64,000 nucleotides of DNA. Source: Psychrobacillus psychrotolerans. Lineage in GTDB: Bacteria; Bacillota; Bacilli; Bacillales_A; Planococcaceae. Positions 34,142 to 42,228 of this stretch are shown in pieces. Below the pieces are notes generated by a model, which was not told where the DNA came from, searched no databases, and saw only the letters and a list, made by a program, of their open reading frames with translations. The translations under genes and the position numbers were made by a program. Positions within the stretch are counted from its first letter, which is position 1. Each line of letters begins with the position of its first letter. Location: positions 124,001 to 188,000 of the forward strand of contig NZ_FOXU01000004.1 in the NCBI RefSeq assembly GCF_900115805.1. Reading direction: 5' to 3'.

Positions 34142-35635
34142 ATGTTAGTATCAGAGAGATTGGCATACTTAGCAAAGGAAACACCTAATAAAATTATCAC
34201 TTCTTTTCAAGGCAGGGAGACAAGCTACAAGGAATTGTTCGAACAGGCAAAACGTCTAGCAGGATATTTTCAATCGAAAGGGTATGAGCAGGAAGATTTC
34301 ATAGCGGTATACTTGATAAATTCCGATTATTTTCTGACTTGTTATTATGCATGTCAGTTAGGCGGATTTACCATTCTTCCGATTAATACGAAGTTAACTG
34401 CTCCAGAAGTCAATTATATATTTAAGCATTCAGAGGCAAAGGCCTTAATATATGATACTCGATTACACTCAATATTAAATGACCTTCCAGAAACAATGAA
34501 TAGTTTTGAGGATGTTTTATATTTAGGAGAAGAAAATACGCTTTTGGAAGTGTTCAATAATGATAGTTTGTCATTTAATGAAGGAAAAGTAGATGAAAAT
34601 ACAACGACTGTTATCTTTTACACATCTGGTACAACTGGTAAGCCAAAAGGGGTTATGCTTTCGGCAGCGAATGTTCGAGCAACCGCGAAGCTTTATGTGG
34701 AAGCACTTGAACTAAAATCAGCAGATCGTATGCAAATAGTAGCTCCTCTTTTTCATTGTGCAGCAAGTCATGTATTTAGTATCCCGGTTATTTATGCTGG
34801 TGGAACTGTTGTTATTGAAGAAGGCTTTTCTCCAGAACAAACAATGGATACATTAGAACAAGAGAACATCACTGTCTTTTTTGGTGTTCCAGCGATGTAT
34901 AGTATCTTATTGAATAACCCTAAAATGGAAATACTTAAGTTAACTAATCTAAGATTGTTTACGTATGGTGCAGCGCCTATGCCATTTGGGTTAATCCGTA
35001 AAATAAAAGCAATGTATCCAGAAGTGAAAGTTCAAAATATATATGGGCAAACGGAAAACTCGCCGGCGGCAACGACGTTGAAGGATCGTTATGCCCTTGA
35101 AAAAGTAGGATCTGTCGGAGAGCCTGTACCAGGAACACAAGTGCGAGTAGTTGGCGAGCAAGGTAACCCTTTGCCTATTGGGCAAGTAGGTGAAATTGTT
35201 GTGAAGGGTCCTCAGTTAATGAAGGGATATTTGAAAAATGACGAAGCAACACGACAGGCAATTAGAGATGGGTGGCTGTACACTGGGGATTTAGGACGAA
35301 TGGACGAGGACGGTCTATTATATATTGTCGACCGAAAAAAAGATATGATCATTCGTGGTGGAGAAAATGTATTCCCAGTAGAAGTAGAAGAGGTGCTTTA
35401 TGAAATACCGGAAGTACTAGAAGCCGCAGTAATTGGTGTCCCTCATGAAGTATATGGGGAGGTTCCAAAGGCGTATGTAGTTTTGAAGGAAGGGAAACTA
35501 CTTAAAGAAGAAGATATATTGGGTAAATGCTCCAAAAGTTTAGCGAAATATAAGCTCCCCGTAGAAGTCGAATTTATCGACAGCTTACCACGTAATGCAA
35601 GTGGAAAAGTCCTAAAGACTATATTACGAGACTGA
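34142..35635 (+). CDS. AMP-dependent acyl-CoA synthetase/ligase
   Basis: 497-residue class I adenylate-forming enzyme: P-loop YTSGTTGKPKGVM (about 162-174), YGQTENSP, YTGDLG, DRKKDMIIRGGENVFPVEVEE hinge and the catalytic lysine in PRNASGKVLK near the C terminus. It most resembles medium/long-chain fatty-acid CoA ligases of Bacillus. It activates carboxylic acids to acyl-CoA through an acyl-AMP intermediate. Monocistronic, bounded by the 21-bp array and a terminator. Confidence 0.88.
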   Translation: MLVSERLAYLAKETPNKIITSFQGRETSYKELFEQAKRLAGYFQSKGYEQEDFIAVYLINSDYFLTCYYACQLGGFTILPINTKLTAPEVNYIFKHSEAKALIYDTRLHSILNDLPETMNSFEDVLYLGEENTLLEVFNNDSLSFNEGKVDENTTTVIFYTSGTTGKPKGVMLSAANVRATAKLYVEALELKSADRMQIVAPLFHCAASHVFSIPVIYAGGTVVIEEGFSPEQTMDTLEQENITVFFGVPAMYSILLNNPKMEILKLTNLRLFTYGAAPMPFGLIRKIKAMYPEVKVQNIYGQTENSPAATTLKDRYALEKVGSVGEPVPGTQVRVVGEQGNPLPIGQVGEIVVKGPQLMKGYLKNDEATRQAIRDGWLYTGDLGRMDEDGLLYIVDRKKDMIIRGGENVFPVEVEEVLYEIPEVLEAAVIGVPHEVYGEVPKAYVVLKEGKLLKEEDILGKCSKSLAKYKLPVEVEFIDSLPRNASGKVLKTILRD

Positions 35636-35642
35636 TAATAAT

Positions 35643-35680
35643 GACATTCTACTTCTGATAAGGAATAGGATGTCTTTTTT
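35643..35680 (+). terminator. Rho-independent terminator of the acyl-CoA ligase gene
   Basis: GACATTCTA and TAGGATGTC arms (one G-T pair) followed by TTTTTT. Confidence 0.8.
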
Positions 35681-35744
35681 TGAATTTCTCCAAATAATTA
35701 GCTAACCTGCAAAATTCATGTACAAGCGTAACTGATATAAAATA

Positions 35745-35767
35745 AAAAACAGGCAAAAAGATGCCTG
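35745..35767 (-). terminator. Second minus-strand hairpin beyond the fru operon
   Basis: CAGGCA and TGCCTG arms; on the minus strand the hairpin is followed by a T run. It lies 130 bp beyond the first fru terminator. The rest of 35681-35897 shows nothing else. Confidence 0.55.
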
Positions 35768-35892
35768 GTCCTCTAAAAAAATGTAGATATGCTATTGATT
35801 TCTGCTCCGAGCGTCCACATGTAACGGAAATCAGTAGTATGATTCATTCCATAACTATGTATTCATACTGTATTTTTATATACTTATCCATT

Positions 35893-35924
35893 AAAAAAGC
35901 TTTCGGAGAAAAGATCCGAAAGCT
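35893..35924 (-). terminator. Terminator of the fru operon
   Basis: Perfect 10-bp arms AGCTTTCGGA and TCCGAAAGCT at 35898-35924; read on the minus strand it ends in TTTTTT, 13 bp after the fruA stop. Confidence 0.9.
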
Positions 35925-35937
35925 AGAGTGTATTGAA

Positions 35938-37854
35938 TCATGCAGCAATTACGATTTTCTTTTTCAGGAATCCAAGGGTTATAGCTGTTATAAAGGACCC
36001 CACGAGAATAGCGAATGCATACAATAGTATATTTATCGCACCTCCATAAACAAGGCCGATCACAAAAATTCCACCGTGAGGAGCGCGCAAACCAATGTCA
36101 AACAGCATTACCAATGCACCAGTGACTGCAGCTCCGGCAACAGAAGCTGGGATAACGCGTGCGGGATCTGCTGCTGCAAACGGAATAACACCTTCCGTGA
36201 TAAAGCTAGCACCGAGCACATAAGCTGTCTTGCCGGCTTCTCGTTCAGGTTTTGTGAATTTATTTTTGAAAAGTGTGGTAGAAATCGCTACGCCAAGTGG
36301 CGGTACCATTCCTGCTGCCATGACAGTAGCAATAAAGTTAAAGTTTTGTGCATCAAGCATAGCAATGCCAAATGTATAAGCCGCTTTATTGACAGGACCG
36401 CCCATATCAATAGCCATCATGCCTCCTAGAAGTAATCCGACAAGCACTAGATTTGTCCCACCAAGGCTTTCAAGAAAACTTGAAATGCCTGTATAGACTT
36501 TCGTCAATTCAGGATTGACTAACATCATGATTATTCCAGTAATGGCAATTGAAAACACTGGGAAGAACAATACTGGATTTAACCCTTCAAGTGAATTAGG
36601 AAGTCTTGAAAATATTTTTTTGACTAACAGCGTAACATAACCAGCGAGGAACCCGGCAATCAGTCCACCAAGAAATCCGGAACCACCACTTGCTCCTTCA
36701 ACGCCTGTTACGGTAATAGCAATCAGTCCGCCGACCATTCCTGGTGCAAATCCCGGACGTTCGGCAATACTCATTGCGATAAATCCGGCTAGAACTGGAA
36801 CCATTAGGAAGAAGGCATTGCCTCCACCAATAGTATTCAGCATCGCAGCGAATTCATTGTATTCAGGACTGTCAGGATTTGATGCATTTATGCCCCAGAA
36901 GAAGGAAATGGCAATTAGAATACCCCCACCTACGACAAATGGTAGCATATTGGAAACACCGTTCATTAAATGTTTATAAAACCCGCCTTTACCTTCACTA
37001 GAGGATGCTTCATCCTTTGACTTGTCATGCTTATAGATCGGTGCATCTTGGTTAACCGCTCGATTCAGTAAATCGTCTGTTTCATAAATCGCTTTGCCAA
37101 CTGCAGTCTGGATGACATGTTTTCCATCGAAACGAGCCATATCCACTTTGGTATCTGCTGCCACGATAATAGCTTCCGCTTCTGTGATTTCCGCATCGGT
37201 CAGCCGATTTTTTACACCACTCGAGCCATTGGTTTCCACTTTCAGTGTAATACCAAGTTCTTTTGCACGATCATTGAGTTTTTCTGCCGCCATATAGGTA
37301 TGGGCGATTCCTGTCGGACAGGCTGTAACCGCTAGAATCTTTTTAGCGGATGAACGAGGTTCATCCTTTTCTTCAAGCGGCTTTTCTGACCCTTCGGCTT
37401 CCATCTCCTTGTCTGTAATCGCTTGCAAAACTTGCTGTTTAGAACTGGCTGCAAGAATACGTGAACGGAATTTTTCATCCATTAAAAATGTTGCTAGTCT
37501 TGACAAGGCTTCCAGATGATCATCATTGGCACCTTCAGTGGCTGCAATCATGAAAAATAGATGAGCGGGTTGGCCATCCAATGATTCATAGTCGAGACCA
37601 TGTTCAGATCTGCCGAATGCAATGGCTGGAGCATCGACTGCTACTGACTTGGCATGAGGAATGGCAATGCCTTCGCCGATACCTGTAGTGCTCTGGTTTT
37701 CACGCGTTAGGATATCCTTCAGGAACGCTTGGCGGTCCACTAGTTTTCCGGCCTGTTCCAATTGTCCAGTCAATTCTTCCAGAACCTGTTGTTTTGAAGT
37801 GGCATCTAAATTCAGTATAATTGTTTCTTCTGTCAATAATTGTGTAATTTTCAT
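35938..37854 (-). CDS. fruA: PTS fructose transporter, EIIABC
   Basis: 638 residues. IIA domain at 1-145 with phospho-histidine His67 (AIPHAKS); IIB at about 172-270 with phospho-cysteine Cys179 (VTACPTGIAHTY); IIC membrane domain from about 290 (NMLPFVVGGGILIAISF) with eight or so helices. It imports fructose as fructose-1-phosphate, which FruK then phosphorylates. It starts 16 bp after fruK and completes the classical fruRKA order. Confidence 0.95.
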   Translation of the reverse strand: MKITQLLTEETIILNLDATSKQQVLEELTGQLEQAGKLVDRQAFLKDILTRENQSTTGIGEGIAIPHAKSVAVDAPAIAFGRSEHGLDYESLDGQPAHLFFMIAATEGANDDHLEALSRLATFLMDEKFRSRILAASSKQQVLQAITDKEMEAEGSEKPLEEKDEPRSSAKKILAVTACPTGIAHTYMAAEKLNDRAKELGITLKVETNGSSGVKNRLTDAEITEAEAIIVAADTKVDMARFDGKHVIQTAVGKAIYETDDLLNRAVNQDAPIYKHDKSKDEASSSEGKGGFYKHLMNGVSNMLPFVVGGGILIAISFFWGINASNPDSPEYNEFAAMLNTIGGGNAFFLMVPVLAGFIAMSIAERPGFAPGMVGGLIAITVTGVEGASGGSGFLGGLIAGFLAGYVTLLVKKIFSRLPNSLEGLNPVLFFPVFSIAITGIIMMLVNPELTKVYTGISSFLESLGGTNLVLVGLLLGGMMAIDMGGPVNKAAYTFGIAMLDAQNFNFIATVMAAGMVPPLGVAISTTLFKNKFTKPEREAGKTAYVLGASFITEGVIPFAAADPARVIPASVAGAAVTGALVMLFDIGLRAPHGGIFVIGLVYGGAINILLYAFAILVGSFITAITLGFLKKKIVIAA

Positions 37855-37870
37855 CCTGTCACATCCTTCA

Positions 37871-38782
37871 TCAGATTGGGGTGATTTCTACTTGTTCAAG
37901 TAATACTTCGACGCCTTGTTGATCACATAAATCTGAACGGAAGGCCGTGGCGCTTCCACTTGCAACACCGTAACGAAAAGCTTTTTCAGGATTTTCGTCT
38001 TTTGAATAGGAAGCGATGAAACCAGAAACGAGTGAATCGCCTGATCCTACGGTATTGATGACAAGACCAGTCGGCGCTTTAGCTCTTAAAGAGAGGTCTT
38101 TGGTAACGAGTAAAGCCCCGTCGCCGCCCATCGACACGATGACATGTTTGATGCCATTTTCTAAAAGTCTTCTGGCATAATGATGGGCATCCTTAATAGT
38201 TGTGATTTCGGTATCGAATAATTCTCCTAGTTCCTCGAGGTTAGGCTTGATCAAAAAGCAGGGTACTTTTGTCAGTTTTTTCAGTGCTTGACCGGAAGTA
38301 TCAAGTACAAAGTGCACTCCGTTCTCCCTACAGATTTCCGCAAGGTCAAGAAAATAGCTATCGGAGATGGAGATAGGAAGACTGCCTGCAAGAATGAACC
38401 AATCGCCTGTTTTCATGCCTTTTACTTTATTTGTGAGAACTAGTAATTGTTGCTCCGTTAATTTTGGACCTGGCCCGTTTAATTCCGTTTCTTTATCTGC
38501 CTTTATTTTAATATTTATCCGGGTTATTTCCGAAGTTTCAATGAAATCAGTATCTACTCCTTCTTTTTGTAGAAATTCTTCTATATAGCTACCTGTAAAG
38601 CCGCCAGTAAATCCTAGGGCTTTGCTCTTAACACCAAGTCTGTTCAATACTCTGGAAACATTAATACCCTTGCCGCCAGGATAATAATATACTTCTTCGG
38701 AGCGGTTTAGTTTTCCATTTTCGAAAGCCGCCAGGTAAACGGTATAATCGATTGATGGTGTAATAGTGCAAGTATAAATCAT
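37871..38782 (-). CDS. fruK: 1-phosphofructokinase
   Basis: 303-residue PfkB-family kinase. N-terminal TPSIDYTVYL, glycine motif YYPGGKGINVSRVL, and C-terminal VNTVGSGDSLVSGF with the catalytic Asp. It converts fructose-1-phosphate to fructose-1,6-bisphosphate. The start overlaps the fruR stop by 4 bp. Confidence 0.94.
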   Translation of the reverse strand: MIYTCTITPSIDYTVYLAAFENGKLNRSEEVYYYPGGKGINVSRVLNRLGVKSKALGFTGGFTGSYIEEFLQKEGVDTDFIETSEITRINIKIKADKETELNGPGPKLTEQQLLVLTNKVKGMKTGDWFILAGSLPISISDSYFLDLAEICRENGVHFVLDTSGQALKKLTKVPCFLIKPNLEELGELFDTEITTIKDAHHYARRLLENGIKHVIVSMGGDGALLVTKDLSLRAKAPTGLVINTVGSGDSLVSGFIASYSKDENPEKAFRYGVASGSATAFRSDLCDQQGVEVLLEQVEITPI

Positions 38783-39531
38783 TCGTGCACCACCTTTACT
38801 GAAGTTTTTTTTCTGAAAATATCCAAAGTTTCTGCCGGTATACTATCGATGATGAGTTCGGCCTTTTCCAAATCCATGATTTTCGCAAAACTAACTTGAT
38901 TAATTTTTGAATGATCAGCTAGCACAAAGGTTTTTCTAGACAAGGAACTTGCCAATAGTTTGATAGCTGCTTCTTCAGGATCGGGTGTCGTATACCCATA
39001 TTGCTCATGCAGACCATTAACACCAAGAAAACAGATATCAAAACGATAGTTTTTCATAGCCTGGGCAGTTTGAGAACCGACAAATGCACTCGTTTTAGAC
39101 TTAAATAATCCACCGGTTAAATACGTGGTGATGCCATAATCTTTCAAGGCATCAACGAGTGTCAAACCATTAGTTACAACCAAAAGGTTTTTGTTTTGCA
39201 AAAATGGAATCATTTGAAAAGTTGTGGTACCAGCATCCAAATAGACGCTGTCTCCTTCTTTGATCAGTTCCGCTGCAGCTTGTGCAACATGAATTTTTTC
39301 GGCTAGATTCTGAGTAGATTTATCTGTCACACTTTGTTCTATTAGATTGTTCCTAGTCAGAATAGCGCCTCCGAAAACGCGTTCTAGTTTCTGCTGGCTT
39401 TCAAGTTCTGTTAAATCTCTTCGAATTGTCGATTCGGAAGCCGCAGTTTCATCCACCAATTCTTGGATTTTTACCGTGTGTTTTTTTTCTAGCTTTTTTA
39501 AGATATAAGCATGTCTCTCGTTTGTTAACAA
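38779..39531 (-). CDS. fruR: DeoR-family fructose operon repressor
   Basis: The start is placed at TTG 39531, giving M-L-T-N-E-R-H, which matches the usual FruR/DeoR N terminus; the frame is open for 28 more codons upstream but those do not look like protein of this family. 250 residues: N-terminal DeoR HTH (VDETAASESTIRRDLTELE) and a C-terminal sugar-phosphate sensor domain (YLDAGTTTFQMI, VTNGL). Expected to repress fruRKA until fructose-1-phosphate is present. Confidence 0.88.
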   Translation of the reverse strand: MLTNERHAYILKKLEKKHTVKIQELVDETAASESTIRRDLTELESQQKLERVFGGAILTRNNLIEQSVTDKSTQNLAEKIHVAQAAAELIKEGDSVYLDAGTTTFQMIPFLQNKNLLVVTNGLTLVDALKDYGITTYLTGGLFKSKTSAFVGSQTAQAMKNYRFDICFLGVNGLHEQYGYTTPDPEEAAIKLLASSLSRKTFVLADHSKINQVSFAKIMDLEKAELIIDSIPAETLDIFRKKTSVKVVHE

Positions 39532-39599
39532 GTAATCAACCGCTTTCTTGAATAGAGTTAAATTTCTGTTAAATAAATAATACCTGAATTCATAATTTA

Positions 39600-39638
39600 A
39601 TTCAATCACAAACATTCATAAACGCCCAAAAACAATCA
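39600..39638 (-). promoter_or_regulatory. Candidate FruR operator repeats
   Basis: On the minus strand three similar 9-mers, TGATTGTTT, TGAATGTTT and TGATTGAAT, start 20 and 10 bp apart, so they lie on one face of the helix. They sit 69 bp upstream of the chosen fruR start. Typical of DeoR-family multi-repeat operators. Confidence 0.45.
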
Positions 39639-39928
39639 TTTTTTCTCTCTCTTTTTTAATTTTGCTCTCAACCTTTATCTAATGATGAATGGGGACAATA
39701 AACTAAGTCTTTGAGTATCTTTATAACGAGATATTATCCTGTTGCATTTTTGAAAAAATGATATAAAAGTAATGCGTATTATTTTTAATAATATTTTTAT
39801 GATTTTTATACAACTAATTTTTAAATATGAAAACGAAAAAATATTAAGTAACTCTATATTCGAAAATTTAATGACAAAAGTCTATGAGTTTATATATCTA
39901 GTATTTTTTTGGGTTTTTGATAGGATTT

Positions 39929-39957
39929 TTGACTATGAGATTATGTAATGTTATTTA
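39929..39957 (+). promoter_or_regulatory. Candidate promoter of the type VII secretion locus
   Basis: TTGACT and TATTTA separated by 17 bp, about 217 bp before the esxA start. The long leader (39640-40174) is very AT-rich and shows no gene. Confidence 0.35.
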
Positions 39958-40174
39958 TAATAATAAAGGAAAAGTTTTCTAAGACTTATAAAAATTTTTT
40001 AGTTTATAGATTTTTTGAAATTAATAATTTTATTAGGTTTATAAACTAATAGATAGAGGGTAATGGGTATTAGTGGAACTTTGAATGTAGGAAGTACCTG
40101 TGGGTTCTGTTGAAAGCGCTACACAGTTATTTTATAAATGTCATAAAATTTCAAAGAAAAGGGAGATGTTTGGA

Positions 40175-40468
40175 ATGTCAGGAATTATTCGCGTAACACC
40201 AGCTGAGTTAGATGCTATGGCTTCTCGCTACAACCATGAATCAGGGGAGGTTGCTTCACAAATTGGTCGCCTAGATGGCATGATCGGTGAATTACAATCG
40301 ATGTGGGAAGGTTCTTCTAGTGCTGCATTCGCTGAGCAATATGAAAGACTAAAACCTCATTTCAATGAAATGCGTGAATTATTAAGTGAAGTAGGTATTC
40401 AATTAAGCCGCGCTGGTCAAGCACTACAAGATGCAGATCAACAAGTTGCTAGTCAAATTCGTGGATAA
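40175..40468 (+). CDS. esxA: WXG100 protein EsxA/YukE
   Basis: Start at ATG 40175 after AAAAGGGAGATG. 97 residues, a helical hairpin with the central W-x-G turn (MWEGSSSAAFAEQY) and the C-terminal ADQQVASQ tail region. A small secreted substrate and structural factor of T7SSb, usually the most abundant product of the locus. First gene of the T7SS cluster, matching B. subtilis yukE. A weak stem (GCG..TTCC / GGAA..GCGC) plus T run downstream (40497-40528) may attenuate transcription into the secretion genes. Confidence 0.93.
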   Translation: MSGIIRVTPAELDAMASRYNHESGEVASQIGRLDGMIGELQSMWEGSSSAAFAEQYERLKPHFNEMRELLSEVGIQLSRAGQALQDADQQVASQIRG

Positions 40469-40546
40469 TTTATCAGTTAGCTTGTAAAAAAATAGGGCGT
40501 CATTCCCGAACAGGAAGGCGCTTTTTCCTTAATTGGGGTGAAAAAA

Positions 40547-40786
40547 GTGTATATAGAAATTACTGTCGATCTTTCTAAATACGATGGAAAAATCATCGAT
40601 TTAAGACTATCCGATTATTATACAATGAAAAAAATGATTGATATTGCCTGGCAGGCCAGTTCTATTTCAAAAAATCCACGCGAAGGTCATTGGGTGCGCG
40701 TTGTGAACAAAGATAAAATATTCCCTGGACATTTGACGTTAGCCCATTGCGGTATAACGACAGGTGATCGAATTGAAATTATTTGA
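40547..40786 (+). CDS. yukD: Ubiquitin-like T7SS protein EsaB/YukD
   Basis: GTG 40547 is chosen because TTGGGGTG gives correct spacing and the protein then begins MYIEITVDLSKYDGK, as YukD does; GTG 40538 is too close. 79 residues, beta-grasp ubiquitin-like fold, REGHWVRVVNKDKIF region conserved. Cytoplasmic component of the T7SSb system. Confidence 0.92.
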   Translation: MYIEITVDLSKYDGKIIDLRLSDYYTMKKMIDIAWQASSISKNPREGHWVRVVNKDKIFPGHLTLAHCGITTGDRIEII

Positions 40787-40800
40787 TAGGAGCTACAAAG

Positions 40801-42165
40801 ATGGTCAATCATTCACATACATACTTGAAAAACCGAATCGGTGCGGAAATTAATGAAGAACCTTCTAAAACTACTTTTGTCTTTCAGAAAGAGAGAGTTG
40901 GGTTTAAACGAACAGAAGAGATTATTTTTTTAAAAGAAGTTAATCCAAAAATAAAAAAAGACATAGTCATAACCGACGATGAATTAATTATACAAGCAGA
41001 TATTCCCGCATCCTTTAAGAGATATGATGCTATCCATGTGGAGGATGAAAAGTCTAGGTGGATGTTTGCATACCAATTAGTGGAAAAGGTATATTCACAT
41101 CCATACCCGCGCTTAAATTTAATTGTTTCTCCGGAAAACATTATATATAGCAAAGGGATGGATCCGAGTTTTCTTTATTTTGGAGTTTTAGGTAGTTTAC
41201 CACCCTTTGAAACAAATGATGAGCGGGTCTGGTTAGAAACAAAAGCCGTAGTTGCAGCCGCAATAGACGGCTCTTTCACATTTGAGGAGTATTTAAAGTA
41301 TTCAGAGATTTTGGAATTGAAGGATCTAGGCTCTACGATTATGACGATGAAGGAAAGTGACTCGCTACTCAACTATATAAGTCAGCAAATGGAGCTATTA
41401 GAACAAAAAGAACTAGAAAATGTGAAGCTTCCTCGAAAGAAATGGAAATTAACTAAGTGGTTATCGATTGGGTTAGGTGTACTTATTATTCCTGCTATTG
41501 TATTTGCAATTATTTACCTCGTACATGAAAAGCCAAAAAACGAAGCCTTTATCGATAGTCAAATGTCATTCCTCGGTCAAAACTACAGCCAAGTAGTAAC
41601 AATATTAAGCCCTTATAGTGTTAAGTCCATGCCGTTTATCGTGCTGTATGAACTTGCCTATTCCTCCGTTACAAATGAACGCTTAGATGAAGAACAAAAG
41701 AAAAATGTACTTTCTAATATTACCTTGCAAACGGATCCTGATTATTTGAAGTATTGGATTTATCTCGGACGTGGTGAGGCAGAAAATGCTGTAGATATCG
41801 CTAGAGCAATGGAAGATGGAGAGTTAATCACGTATGGTCTGTTGAAATTAAGAGAAGAAGTGAAGGCAGATAAAGATTTAACTGGTGAAGAAATGCAAGA
41901 AAAGCTAAATGAAATAGATCAAGAAGTAGCGGAATATGAGAAGTTAATGGAAGAAATAGAAGAACAAGAACAACAAGCAATAGAACAACAGGAACAGCAA
42001 GAACAAGAAAAAGAAGAACTAAAGAAAAAGGAAAAAGAAGAACAAGCACTGGAACAAAAACAAAAGGAACAACAAGAACTAGAGCAAAAACAAAAGGAAC
42101 AACAAGCACTAGAGCAAAAGCAAAAGGAACAACAAGATCAGCAAAAAACGGAACAACCAAAGTAA
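40801..42165 (+). CDS. essB: T7SS core membrane protein EssB/YukC
   Basis: ATG 40801 with ATAGGAG upstream. 454 residues: N-terminal pseudokinase-like cytoplasmic domain (about 1-205), one transmembrane helix (about 218-240, LSIGLGVLIIPAIVFAIIYLV), an extracellular helical domain, and an extremely Gln/Glu/Lys-rich coiled-coil tail (about 370-454) containing 10-residue repeats. EssB interacts with EssC and EsxA in the secretion complex. The tail is longer and more repetitive than I would expect. Confidence 0.92.
   Translation: MVNHSHTYLKNRIGAEINEEPSKTTFVFQKERVGFKRTEEIIFLKEVNPKIKKDIVITDDELIIQADIPASFKRYDAIHVEDEKSRWMFAYQLVEKVYSHPYPRLNLIVSPENIIYSKGMDPSFLYFGVLGSLPPFETNDERVWLETKAVVAAAIDGSFTFEEYLKYSEILELKDLGSTIMTMKESDSLLNYISQQMELLEQKELENVKLPRKKWKLTKWLSIGLGVLIIPAIVFAIIYLVHEKPKNEAFIDSQMSFLGQNYSQVVTILSPYSVKSMPFIVLYELAYSSVTNERLDEEQKKNVLSNITLQTDPDYLKYWIYLGRGEAENAVDIARAMEDGELITYGLLKLREEVKADKDLTGEEMQEKLNEIDQEVAEYEKLMEEIEEQEQQAIEQQEQQEQEKEELKKKEKEEQALEQKQKEQQELEQKQKEQQALEQKQKEQQDQQKTEQPK
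42031..42142 (+). repeat. 30-bp tandem repeats in the EssB tail
   Basis: Units beginning at 42061, 42091 and 42121 share CAAAAGGAACAACAAG and encode K-E-Q-Q-x-L-E-Q-K-Q. A diverged unit precedes them at 42031. In-frame copy-number change would lengthen or shorten the coiled coil without frameshift. Confidence 0.85.
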
Positions 42166-42228
42166 TAGCAAACAAAAATATTGCTCCCTATATAAAATTC
42201 GAAAATGAATTGAAAGAAGGTGTACCTA

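Noticed and set aside
36076-36429. Plus-strand ORFs inside fruA and fruK
   Set aside because: Antisense shadows with no RBS, overlapping clearly conserved PTS and kinase domains.
40111-40124. cre-like TGAAAGCGCTACAC upstream of esxA
   Set aside because: Matches the first ten positions of the consensus but fails two constrained bases at the 3' end. Not supportable.
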